From Chromatiales bacterium (lineage in GTDB: Bacteria; Pseudomonadota; Gammaproteobacteria; Steroidobacterales; GCA-2729495), in the NCBI GenBank assembly GCA_030614035.1, contig JAUWKW010000010.1, positions 1 to 13,576 of the forward strand: 13,576 nucleotides of DNA, given 5' to 3'. This document shows, one piece after another, positions 1-6,212 of the stretch. Position numbers and translations under genes: made by a program. The notes below the pieces were generated by a model. That model had not been told where the DNA came from, ran no database searches, and saw only the letters and a list, made by a program, of their open reading frames with translations. The first letter of the stretch is position 1; each line of letters begins with the position of its first letter.

Positions 1-110
1 CTATCGTCCTGACAGGGAGCTTTGTACCCTGCTGGTGGCCAGCAAACTCGGACGGGGATCACACTTCGTTTCGGCTCGGACGAGACGACCCGATGGGCGG
101 CATACCGTAG
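1..110 (+). CDS. Possible C-terminal end of a 2-keto-4-pentenoate hydratase-like (FAH superfamily) protein, partial
   Basis: Frame 3 is open from the window edge to a TAG at 108-110 and encodes about 35 residues starting IVLTGSF. This resembles the C-terminal strand of fumarylacetoacetate-hydrolase-superfamily hydratases (the MhpD/HpaH type), where a (D)IVLTG(S/A) stretch is followed by a GD and an LG motif close to the C-terminus. Here GDH and LG appear at the expected order, then PMGGIP and the stop. Those enzymes hydrate 2-hydroxy-2,4-dienoates in aromatic or amino-acid catabolism. The match is short and the tail lacks the usual final V-x-F strand residues, so a decayed or frameshifted end is possible. 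Frame 2 is also open from base 2 to a stop at 125-127, so the assignment is not secure. The rest of the gene lies outside the window. Confidence 0.35.
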   Translation, partial: IVLTGSFVPCWWPANSDGDHTSFRLGRDDPMGGIP

Positions 111-319
111 GTGACAAGCGGCTTTAAGGCTGGTTGTCGACGGTCGGAGTTGCTGCGCCAAACCCGGTTTTTGCGCCGGGCTGCGGCCGGGTTAAGTTAA
201 ATGACGCTGCAGGGCAACAGCCGCTGCGGCGCTGGCCGGACCGATTTCGGCAGAACTAATGGGTGCGTATTGCAGGGTTGTGGTGCCAGCGATGGTGAAT
301 GCTGTGCTTTTTTTATCTG
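111..319. other. Gene-free stretch between the left-edge gene and the lipoprotein gene
   Basis: No convincing coding frame was found on either strand in these 209 bases. The stretch holds an inverted repeat, AACCCGG at 161-167 with CCGGGTT at 187-193. The arms are 7 bp and flank a GC-rich 19-base loop that contains a second CCGG pairing. It has no adjacent T-tract in either direction, so it is not a typical intrinsic terminator. A run of seven T lies at 309-315 (+) after a weak CAGC/GCTG hairpin (289-302 region). It could end transcription coming from the left edge, but the stem is only 4 bp. The minus-strand lipoprotein transcript would read through this region. Confidence 0.4.
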
Positions 320-949
320 TTATTTGGCAAGCCCGTCGCGACGCAGCCGCTGGCCGATTTTTACGCTGGTGTTTTCGACAATGTCGAAGACAACCGAGTT
401 GTAGTCGGTATTTTTATCGCTGGTGACGGTTTCAATGCTGTAAACGAGCGTTCCACCGGCTGTTTCGTACAGGTTCGACGACAGCACGAAAGATATTTTG
501 GCCTGGAGATACCCGGGGTTCTCGACGTCTTTGTAATCGTAACGGAAGAAATCGACGATATCTCCACCCTTAGCCTGAGCCTGGACGTCAACCCGGCTGT
601 CGATTTCCTTGGCCTGCACCGTCGTATTCGTCAGGCGTGTGACCAACACGGCGTCAGCCTGGATCTTGTCGCCCGCCGCGTCCACCGATGCGTCTGTTAG
701 CGCCGTATCGGCATCCATGATCTCGATGCTGGAAATGGCCTCGGTGCGATTCCCCGTCAGTGCGTCGACCACGGCTGACTCGAAGCCCCGCCGGCGGAAC
801 TGGTCTTCGCTTACTCCGACGACCAGGATCCGATCGAATGTCCTGCGCTTGTAAGCTTCATCATGCCAGGTGGTCGTCATTTGGGTTGAACCGGCGCAAG
901 CGCTTAGGAGCGCGCATATCAGGATCAGGCTGTTGGCTTTGACTGTCAT
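320..949 (-). CDS. Small outer-membrane-type lipoprotein of unknown function
   Basis: This encodes a 209-residue protein with a clear lipoprotein signal: MTVKANS, a hydrophobic stretch, then the lipobox LSAC with the acceptor cysteine at residue 18. The +2 residue is Ala, not Asp, which by the known Lol sorting rule favours the outer membrane. The mature part has an alternating alpha/beta look. An early ILVVGV strand (about 41-46) and a later ADAVLVTRL strand (about 99-107) recall the small Rossmann-like periplasmic lipoproteins (GNA1162/TolB-N-like). That fold is inference, and I cannot name the family. A Shine-Dalgarno GGGAG lies 10 bases before the ATG (960-964). The gene is single, divergent from the 4.5S RNA gene, and a perfect TATAAT lies upstream at 1015-1020 on the same strand. 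The coding assignment is firm; the function is unknown. Confidence 0.85.
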   Translation of the reverse strand: MTVKANSLILICALLSACAGSTQMTTTWHDEAYKRRTFDRILVVGVSEDQFRRRGFESAVVDALTGNRTEAISSIEIMDADTALTDASVDAAGDKIQADAVLVTRLTNTTVQAKEIDSRVDVQAQAKGGDIVDFFRYDYKDVENPGYLQAKISFVLSSNLYETAGGTLVYSIETVTSDKNTDYNSVVFDIVENTSVKIGQRLRRDGLAK

Positions 950-1014
950 TCAGTCCGTGCTCCCGTCAGCCGGTGGTGCAAAAACCTGCTGCAGCGAGGC
1001 CGACGGTTGCAGGA

Positions 1015-1020
1015 ATTATA
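1015..1020 (-). promoter_or_regulatory. Candidate -10 box of the lipoprotein gene
   Basis: On the minus strand these bases read TATAAT, a perfect sigma-70 -10 hexamer, 65 bases before the lipoprotein ATG. No good -35 is present at the right distance (1038-1043 reads GCGGTG on this strand), so activity may need an activator. The element lies immediately beside the predicted -35 of the divergent 4.5S RNA promoter. Confidence 0.45.
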
Positions 1021-1021
1021 C

Positions 1022-1050
1022 TTGCTCAGGCGGGCTGCACCGCATACCCT
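1022..1050 (+). promoter_or_regulatory. Candidate sigma-70 promoter of the 4.5S RNA gene
   Basis: TTGCTC (1022-1027) and TACCCT (1045-1050) are separated by exactly 17 bases. Transcription would start near 1057, which coincides with the 5' end deduced independently from the 4.5S RNA terminal helix. A second + strand -10-like TATACT at 1017-1022 lacks a -35 and would start inside the spacer, so it is less likely. Confidence 0.45.
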
Positions 1051-1056
1051 CTTTAT

Positions 1057-1164
1057 GGGTCTGCGCCGGTCCCCCCGCGGCGGCCAGCCGTGAACCCCGT
1101 CAGACCCGGGAGGGAGCAGCGGTAGCGGTGATGCCGGGCGCCGGGGTGCGGCTGGCGCGGACAC
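1057..1164 (+). ncRNA. ffs: 4.5S signal recognition particle RNA (small bacterial type)
   Basis: This is the RNA core of the signal recognition particle, which binds Ffh and directs nascent inner-membrane proteins to FtsY and the translocon. The conserved apical domain is visible. GTCAG begins at 1099, a CCC stem (1105-1107) pairs with GGG (1112-1114) around a GNRA-type GGGA tetraloop (1108-1111), and AGCAGC forms the opposite side of the Ffh-binding internal loop. The termini close the hairpin: GTCTGCGCC (1059-1067) pairs with GGCGCGGAC (1154-1162) with one G-U pair. The length of about 108 nt is close to the 114 nt of E. coli. A promoter with 17-bp spacing ends 6 bases upstream. The gene lies directly before dnaX, an arrangement known in other Gammaproteobacteria. 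The ends are accurate to a few bases only. Confidence 0.9.
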
Positions 1165-1219
1165 GCTCGCTGCCGGCAGCGCTTAGCCGGAACCGGTGGA
1201 AGTTCAGGCAAAACAATCA

Positions 1220-2812
1220 ATGACTTATCTCGCACTCGCGCGAAAATGGCGCCCCAAAAACTTCGACGAAATGGTCGGCCAGGAACACGTTGTCCGGGCC
1301 CTGTCCAACGCACTCGATTCGGGACGGGTGCACCATGCTTATTTGTTCGCCGGCACACGCGGCGTCGGCAAAACCACGGTGGCCCGGATATTTGCCAAGG
1401 CACTGAATTGCGAACAGGGTGTGTCGGCCAAACCATGCTGCGAATGTGGCGCCTGCACCGGCATCGATGCCGGCCGGTTCTTCGACCTGATCGAGGTCGA
1501 TGCCGCTTCGCGCACCAAGGTAGACGACACCCGTGAATTACTCGAGAACGTTCAATACACGCCGACGTCGGGTCGCTACAAAGTCTATCTTATCGACGAA
1601 GTCCATATGCTTTCGAATCACTCCTTCAATGCGTTGTTGAAAACGCTGGAGGAGCCACCGCCGCACGTCAAGTTTCTGTTCGCGACCACCAACCCACAGA
1701 AATTACCGGTGACGGTATTGTCCCGTTGCCTGCAGTTCAACCTCAAACGCTTGCCGTCGGCGCAAATCGTCGAACGAATGGTCCACATCTGCGCGGACGA
1801 GGGCACGGATGCCGATCCCGCGGCTCTTGCGCGGCTGGCACGCAGCGCGTCCGGAAGCATGCGCGCCGCGCTGAGTCTGCTCGATCAGGCACTGGCCTAT
1901 GGCCTGGATACGCTGGTGGATCAGGATGTGGCCGACATGCTCGGCAGTATGGACCCGCGGCATATCAATGCCTTGCTGGCCGCGTTGTCGTCGGGTGACC
2001 CGGCAGCATTGATCGCGGAAATTCGCGAACTGGACAGCCTGGTCCCGGACTACGCAGCGGTGCTGGATGATCTGGCGACGCAATTGCAGCATATCGCCGT
2101 GACCCAGTTCGCCGGCGTCGAGAGCCTGGACGAAGATCTGGATCAGGCGACTCTGCAACAGTTTGCCGAATCGATGGATTCAGACCTGGTGCAGTTGTAT
2201 TACCAGATCGCCGTGACCGGGCGCCGCGACCTGGAACTGGCACCGGATCCACGGCTGGGTTTCGAAATGAGCTTGTTGCGCATGCTGGCATTTCGGCCCG
2301 GCGATGCGCCCGCTGTTACGGCCAGACCCGTCGCAAAAACGACGTCCCCGCAACGCCAGCCCGTCGATACGCCGCAGTCAGCCGGCTCAGCCGGCAAGCA
2401 GCCGGAGGTTCCCGACGATTCCGACTGGCCAGGAGTCGTGGAATCGCTGGCAATCGATGGCGCCGCGCGGCAACTGGCCGAAAACTGTGCGCTGGAATCC
2501 AGCACGCCGTTTGAACTGAGCCTCAGCCTTGACGAGCGCAATCAGCATTTGCTTACGGATCAGCTGAAATCCCGGCTGATCGATGCGTTGCGGGCGCGAC
2601 TGGGCACAGGTCTGAACGTCAGTTTCACGATGCGTGAGCACGGCGGTGAAACGGTAGCGGCCCGGGATGCCCGCCGCGCCGAACAGGATCTTGAGCAAGC
2701 GAAAACCGCGATCGAGACCGATCCCAACGTTCGCAAGCTGGTGGATCTGTTTGGGGCAGAGATAGATGCGGACTCGGTGCGGCCGGCCCCGCCGGAGAGC
2801 CGTCGGGACTAA
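1220..2812 (+). CDS. dnaX: DNA polymerase III clamp-loader subunit tau
   Basis: This is the AAA+ ATPase subunit of the clamp loader, which opens the sliding clamp onto primed DNA and couples polymerase cores to the helicase. From the ATG at 1220 the 530-residue product starts [12 protein letters not shown] like E. coli DnaX; an in-frame GTG at 1196 adds eight non-conserved residues. Seen are Walker A GTRGVGKT (45-52), zinc ligands C64, C73, C76 and C79, Walker B DEVH (126-129) and the SRC arginine-finger motif (168-170). A C-terminal tau domain (from about DWPGVVESL) ends in the typical D-P-x-V...F-G-A segment, so the alpha-binding region is present. At 530 residues against 643 in E. coli, the linker that holds the DnaB-binding region is short (roughly residues 360-400). 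I see no A-AAA-AAG slippery heptamer, so a frameshifted gamma form is not predicted. It heads dnaX-ybaB-recR. Confidence 0.97.
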   Translation: MTYLALARKWRPKNFDEMVGQEHVVRALSNALDSGRVHHAYLFAGTRGVGKTTVARIFAKALNCEQGVSAKPCCECGACTGIDAGRFFDLIEVDAASRTKVDDTRELLENVQYTPTSGRYKVYLIDEVHMLSNHSFNALLKTLEEPPPHVKFLFATTNPQKLPVTVLSRCLQFNLKRLPSAQIVERMVHICADEGTDADPAALARLARSASGSMRAALSLLDQALAYGLDTLVDQDVADMLGSMDPRHINALLAALSSGDPAALIAEIRELDSLVPDYAAVLDDLATQLQHIAVTQFAGVESLDEDLDQATLQQFAESMDSDLVQLYYQIAVTGRRDLELAPDPRLGFEMSLLRMLAFRPGDAPAVTARPVAKTTSPQRQPVDTPQSAGSAGKQPEVPDDSDWPGVVESLAIDGAARQLAENCALESSTPFELSLSLDERNQHLLTDQLKSRLIDALRARLGTGLNVSFTMREHGGETVAARDARRAEQDLEQAKTAIETDPNVRKLVDLFGAEIDADSVRPAPPESRRD

Positions 2813-2832
2813 ATCCAACGCAGCACATCGCG

Positions 2833-2859
2833 CCTGCCGCACACGGACAGCAGGTTTTT
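2833..2859 (+). terminator. Terminator-like hairpin with T5 in the dnaX-ybaB gap
   Basis: CCTGC (2833-2837) pairs with GCAGG (2850-2854), with a small inner CG/CG extension around a CACA loop. The right arm runs straight into five T residues (2855-2859). The short stem and short T-tract suggest a weak or partial intrinsic terminator. The ybaB Shine-Dalgarno AGAGG follows at 2864-2868, so the hairpin could reduce read-through from dnaX into ybaB-recR. No stability calculation was done. Confidence 0.4.
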
Positions 2860-2879
2860 ACGCAGAGGCGAATTCCGCA

Positions 2880-3203
2880 ATGAAGAACCAGTTAGGCCAA
2901 CTGATGAAACAAGCCCAGCAGATGCAGGAGCAGATGCAAGAGGCACAGGCAGCGCTCGCCGATCTCGAGGTGCAGGGCGAGGCCGGTGGTGGCATGGTTA
3001 AACTGAAGATGACTTGTCGCCACGAGGTGCGCGGTATCGATATAGATAGCGCACTCTTCGGCGAAGATCGCGACATGCTGGAAGACATTCTGACCGCTGC
3101 GTTTAACGATGCACTGAGGAAAGTCGACAGCACGATCCAGGACAAGTACTCAGGCATGACGACCGGCCTTAACCTTCCCGGCGGATTCAAGCTGCCGTTC
3201 TGA
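2880..3203 (+). CDS. ybaB: Nucleoid-associated protein, YbaB/EbfC family
   Basis: This encodes a 107-residue DNA-binding protein of the YbaB/EbfC family, small dimeric nucleoid-associated proteins (E. coli YbaB is 109 residues). The N-terminus [20 protein letters not shown] is the characteristic Gln/Met-rich helix. The conserved G-x-V-K-(L/V) strand appears as GGMVKLKM, and the C-terminus [11 protein letters not shown] is the family's typical P-G-(F/L/M)-x-x-P-F tail. The ATG at 2880 is chosen because the conserved helix starts there and AGAGG lies 11 bases upstream. The frame stays open upstream to 2766 inside dnaX, but that extension is Arg-rich and non-conserved. It lies 67 bases after dnaX and 12 bases before recR, as in the widely conserved operon. 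Confidence 0.96.
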   Translation: MKNQLGQLMKQAQQMQEQMQEAQAALADLEVQGEAGGGMVKLKMTCRHEVRGIDIDSALFGEDRDMLEDILTAAFNDALRKVDSTIQDKYSGMTTGLNLPGGFKLPF

Positions 3204-3215
3204 TTTCACTCTGTC

Positions 3216-3818
3216 GTGTATTCCCCGTCATTACAGCAATTGCTTGACGCACTGCGGTGTCTTCCCGGGGTCGGGCCCAAGACCGCTCAACGCATGGCAT
3301 TTCATTTGTTGGACCGGGACCGGCACGGCGGCGAGACGCTGGTGACTGCGTTGGAGAACGCTCTAAGAGCTATCGGACATTGCGAGCGTTGCCGGATGTT
3401 GGCCGATAACGCTTTGTGCCAGATCTGCGACACGCCAGGTCGTGACCACGCACTGATATGCGTCGTCGAGTCGCCGGCCGACGTGGTCGCAGTGGAAGAC
3501 TCCGGCAGCTATCGCGGCCGCTACTTCGTGCTGATGGGGCGCCTCTCGCCGCTGGACGGCATCGGTCCCGATGAACTGGGCCTGGATCTGTTCGAAGAGC
3601 AGATTGCTGGCGCAGACATCCGGGAGATCATCCTGGCCACCAGCTCTACCGTGGAAGGCGAAGCCACCGCCGGTTACCTCGCAGCGCTGGCAAAAAATCA
3701 TGCCGTTGCGGTCACGCGAATCGCGCATGGCGTGCCGCTGGGCGGTGAACTCGAATATGTCGACAGCAACACGCTTTCGCGGGCCATTTCCGCACGACGT
3801 GCATTGGATACCGAATGA
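3216..3818 (+). CDS. recR: Recombination mediator protein RecR
   Basis: This is a 200-residue protein, the same size as E. coli RecR (201). With RecO and RecF it helps load RecA on SSB-coated gaps. Visible in order are the helix-hairpin-helix region LPGVGPKTAQRMAFHLL (16-32), a zinc finger with C56, C59, C68 and C71, and a Toprim domain from about residue 79 with E85 in CVVESPADV. The C-terminal region has GVPLGGELEYVD and then the final helix. The start is GTG at 3216, which gives the conserved N-terminus. No Shine-Dalgarno is evident and ybaB ends 12 bases before, so translational coupling to ybaB is likely (inference). The gene converges on rsgA, with only 7 bases between the two stop codons. 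Confidence 0.97.
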   Translation: MYSPSLQQLLDALRCLPGVGPKTAQRMAFHLLDRDRHGGETLVTALENALRAIGHCERCRMLADNALCQICDTPGRDHALICVVESPADVVAVEDSGSYRGRYFVLMGRLSPLDGIGPDELGLDLFEEQIAGADIREIILATSSTVEGEATAGYLAALAKNHAVAVTRIAHGVPLGGELEYVDSNTLSRAISARRALDTE

Positions 3819-3825
3819 CGGCGTT

Positions 3826-4728
3826 TCAGACTGAACCGCTAGCTGTAATATTTTTCATCCGTTTGTAACTTGCATACCTGCGAGGACTGAGGTCACCGTC
3901 AGCGGTGGCTTGTTTGACGGCGCAGTCGGGTTCGCGCAGGTGTTGGCAATTCGCAAAACGACACCGGTCGGCAAGTGCGACGATTTCCGGAAACCCGAGC
4001 TGCACTTCGCTGGATGCGCTGATGTTCGGCACGAACTCGCGCACTCCTGGCGAATCAATCAGGCGCGTGCCGTCGGCCAGACGATGCATGATGGTTGCCG
4101 ACGTGGTGTGTTTGCCTTCCGCACTGGCATCGGACAGTGCGCCTACCGCGGCAGCGGCATCACCGACCAGCGCGTTAATCAGCGACGACTTGCCCACACC
4201 CGACTGTCCCACGAGCATGCTGGTGTGTCCCGTCAGCAAGCTGGTCAGATCCGCGACGTTGCCGCCAGGCTCAGCGCAGGTCTGTACGACCACGTAACCG
4301 AGTTGGCGGTATTCGTCCAGGGCAGCCCGAAGCGCATCATTGTGTTGCAGGTCGGTCTTGTTGCAGACCACCACCGGATTACAATCCATCAGCGTAGCGG
4401 CGCAGAGGAATCGATCGGCCAGAAACAGGTCTGGTTCAGGAGTAGGGGCCAGCACGACCATCAATTGGGTCAGGTTGGCTGCAATGATTTCCACGCGCCC
4501 CTTTGGATCGAATCGCTGAAGCGCGTTCTCGCGTGACAGGATGTCGGTGATCAGTGCTTCGTGGGACTGGGGCGGCTGTTTCCACTGGACCCGATCACCG
4601 CACACGGCTTTGAGCCGTCGTCCTTTCAGTAAGTAAGGGAGCGTTTCCCCTTCGGCCGTCTCAAGCCTGCCCCGGTTGCCGAAAGCCGCCACGACCAAGC
4701 CATCTGAATCGGGATTTCCGTCGGTCAT
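3826..4728 (-). CDS. rsgA: Small ribosomal subunit biogenesis GTPase RsgA (YjeQ)
   Basis: This is a circularly permuted GTPase that acts in late 30S maturation. The 300-residue product from the ATG at 4728 has an N-terminal OB-fold (about 10-65). The GTPase motifs follow in the permuted order expected of the family: G4 NKTD (123-126), then G1 GQSGVGKS (174-181), then G3 DSPG (225-228). The C-terminal zinc site has C256, C261, H263 and C269. The frame stays open to a TTG at 4806, only 5 bases from the orn start codon, which would add 26 residues not matching known RsgA. The ATG start leaves an 83-base gap for divergent promoters and is preferred, although its best Shine-Dalgarno (GAGG) is 14 bases away. 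E. coli RsgA (350 residues) has a longer N-terminus. The gene is tail to tail with recR. Confidence 0.95.
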   Translation of the reverse strand: MTDGNPDSDGLVVAAFGNRGRLETAEGETLPYLLKGRRLKAVCGDRVQWKQPPQSHEALITDILSRENALQRFDPKGRVEIIAANLTQLMVVLAPTPEPDLFLADRFLCAATLMDCNPVVVCNKTDLQHNDALRAALDEYRQLGYVVVQTCAEPGGNVADLTSLLTGHTSMLVGQSGVGKSSLINALVGDAAAAVGALSDASAEGKHTTSATIMHRLADGTRLIDSPGVREFVPNISASSEVQLGFPEIVALADRCRFANCQHLREPDCAVKQATADGDLSPRRYASYKRMKNITASGSV

Positions 4729-4811
4729 AACGATTCGGTCAGCCTCGACCGGCGCCCCGATAGCGTCTGCTAGAATTCGCCGCAACCTCTGTCTTATCTG
4801 GAGCAATAATC

Positions 4812-5360
4812 ATGACTGTTCAGTCTGGGCGATTGGTCTGGATCGATCTGGAAATGACCGGCCTGGATTCCAGGCGCGATTCTATCATCGAGATCGCAAC
4901 TGTCGTGACTGACCAGAACCTCGATATCGTGGCCGAAGGTCCAGCGTTAGCAATTCACCAGCCCGATGCCTGCCTTGATGCAATGGATGAATGGAACACC
5001 CGGCAGCATGGGCAATCAGGCCTCACCCAGCGCGTTAAAGAAAGCACCACCAGTGCCGGGGAAGCCGAGCAGCAAACGCTGGATTTTCTGTCTGCGCTGG
5101 TTGAAAACGGTAGTTCGCCGATGGCCGGTAACAGCATCTGCCAGGATCGGCGATTTCTTGCGCGCGAAATGCCGGACCTGGAGGCGTTTTTTCATTACCG
5201 GAATCTTGATGTCAGTTCGCTGAAAATTCTGGCGGGGATGTGGGCTCCGGACGTGCTGGCGGGAGTGGCAAAGAAATCCGAGCATCTCGCCCTGGCTGAT
5301 ATCAAGGATTCGATTGCCGAGCTGAAGCACTATCGCCAGCATCTGCTGCGCAGTGAATAA
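4812..5360 (+). CDS. orn: Oligoribonuclease (3'-5' exoribonuclease)
   Basis: This is a 182-residue DEDDh exonuclease that degrades 2-5 nt RNA fragments, including the pGpG product of cyclic-di-GMP turnover, to mononucleotides in the cytoplasm. Size and sequence match E. coli Orn (181 residues). The catalytic residues are visible: D12 and E14 in [11 protein letters not shown]112 in [10 protein letters not shown], and H158 and D163 near the C-terminus in [11 protein letters not shown]. The family [13 protein letters not shown] block is also present. TGGAG (4799-4803) lies 8 bases before the ATG, a good ribosome binding site. The gene is divergent from rsgA. A TAGAAT at 4771-4776 could be its -10 box, but no convincing -35 pairs with it. 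It is monocistronic, with 77 bases before the next open frame. Confidence 0.97.
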   Translation: MTVQSGRLVWIDLEMTGLDSRRDSIIEIATVVTDQNLDIVAEGPALAIHQPDACLDAMDEWNTRQHGQSGLTQRVKESTTSAGEAEQQTLDFLSALVENGSSPMAGNSICQDRRFLAREMPDLEAFFHYRNLDVSSLKILAGMWAPDVLAGVAKKSEHLALADIKDSIAELKHYRQHLLRSE

Positions 5361-5449
5361 ACAGATCGCGCGCGGTAATCAGAATGAAGCAATGAACAGT
5401 CCGGCCCGCCGATTAAAAGCCTGTTTATGCTAGAGTCTTGCACCAGCGT

Positions 5450-6190
5450 ATGGGGTCATTTATTTTAGCGCACATGTTCTGGATTGCTCGCATTGCACGG
5501 CCGCAGTGGAATAACGGCGTCAAATTATTGTTGGCGGCCGCCGCTCTTTGTTTTGTGCAGCTGCCGGTGCTGGCGCAGGGCAATGACTCGTGGATATCTG
5601 ATCAGTTCGAAGTCACGTTACGAACTGGAAAAAGTACTCAACAGAGCATCATAAGAGTATTGCCCAGCGGCACCAAGGTGACCGTACTCGATCAGGATGA
5701 AGAGTCCGGGTACACCATGGTCCAGACTCCGAACGGGACCGAAGGCTGGTTGCTCACGCGTTACCTGATGTCCAGCCCGACGGCGCGGCTACAGCTACCG
5801 CAGTTGCAGACTCGATTGAGTAACAGTGAAGAGAGGGTAAAGCAGCTGCAAGCGGAGATTCGGGGACTCGAACAAGGACGAAGCCAACTCGAGACTCAGC
5901 TCGGTAGATCGGAATCGTCGTCGCGTGGTTTGCAGGAGCAGCTGGATGAAATTCGGGAGTTGTCGACCGACACGATTCGACTGGACGACCAGAATAAGCG
6001 GCTCAAACAACAATTGATCGATAACGAGCTGCATATTGACGAACTCGAATCGGAGAACCGTAGACTGTCGGCAAGATCGGACCGGGAATGGTTCATCGTC
6101 GGCGCTGCAGTGGTCACGTTTGGAGTATTACTGGGCCTGATAATTCCCCGCTTGCGTTTACGGAAAAAATCCAGCTGGGGTGATTTTTAG
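5450..6190 (+). CDS. YgiM-like SH3-domain membrane protein (TIGR04211 type)
   Basis: This 246-residue protein has the full architecture of the gammaproteobacterial YgiM/TIGR04211 family. It has a long N-terminal signal (hydrophobic core LLLAAAALCF, likely cleaved after VLA near residue 42) and a bacterial SH3 domain (about 48-108, with the LRTG...G.W.LTRYL pattern). A long Gln/Glu/Arg-rich coiled coil spans about 118-205. One transmembrane helix (about 215-232, WFIVGAAVVTFGVLLGLIIP) is followed by a basic tail ending SSWGDF. The body should be periplasmic, held by the C-terminal helix. The biochemical role is not established; a link to the envelope or peptidoglycan is inferred from the SH3 domain. 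The start is uncertain: TTG 5438, ATG 5450 and ATG 5474 are all in frame and none has a good Shine-Dalgarno. It converges on ppsA, with 22 bases between the genes. Confidence 0.88.
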   Translation: MGSFILAHMFWIARIARPQWNNGVKLLLAAAALCFVQLPVLAQGNDSWISDQFEVTLRTGKSTQQSIIRVLPSGTKVTVLDQDEESGYTMVQTPNGTEGWLLTRYLMSSPTARLQLPQLQTRLSNSEERVKQLQAEIRGLEQGRSQLETQLGRSESSSRGLQEQLDEIRELSTDTIRLDDQNKRLKQQLIDNELHIDELESENRRLSARSDREWFIVGAAVVTFGVLLGLIIPRLRLRKKSSWGDF

Positions 6191-6212
6191 TCCGGTTACC
6201 ACCGGCAACAAA

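Noticed and set aside
299..700. A 133-codon + strand open frame opposite the lipoprotein gene
   Set aside because: It lies antisense to a gene with a clear lipobox and ribosome binding site. Its translation has no recognisable feature and no Shine-Dalgarno.
1163..1195. CGCTGCCGGCAGCG palindrome after the 4.5S RNA as its terminator
   Set aside because: It has no loop of workable size and no following T-run. The RNA may be processed from a transcript that continues into dnaX.
2331..2345. A-run in dnaX as a possible -1 frameshift site
   Set aside because: The in-frame codons are GCA AAA ACG. The second codon cannot re-pair well after a -1 slip and the run has only five A, unlike the A-AAA-AAG site of E. 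coli.
2766..2879. N-terminal extension of ybaB into the dnaX 3' end
   Set aside because: The extra 38 residues are Arg-rich and not part of the family, and a good Shine-Dalgarno serves the ATG at 2880.
4729..4806. TTG at 4806 as the rsgA start
   Set aside because: It would leave 5 bases to the orn ATG, has no Shine-Dalgarno and adds residues unlike known RsgA N-termini.
6192..6205. CCGGT-TACC-ACCGG hairpin between the SH3 gene and ppsA as a bidirectional terminator
   Set aside because: The 5-bp stem has no T-tract on either strand. The A/T stretches in the end of the SH3 gene are part of its coding sequence.
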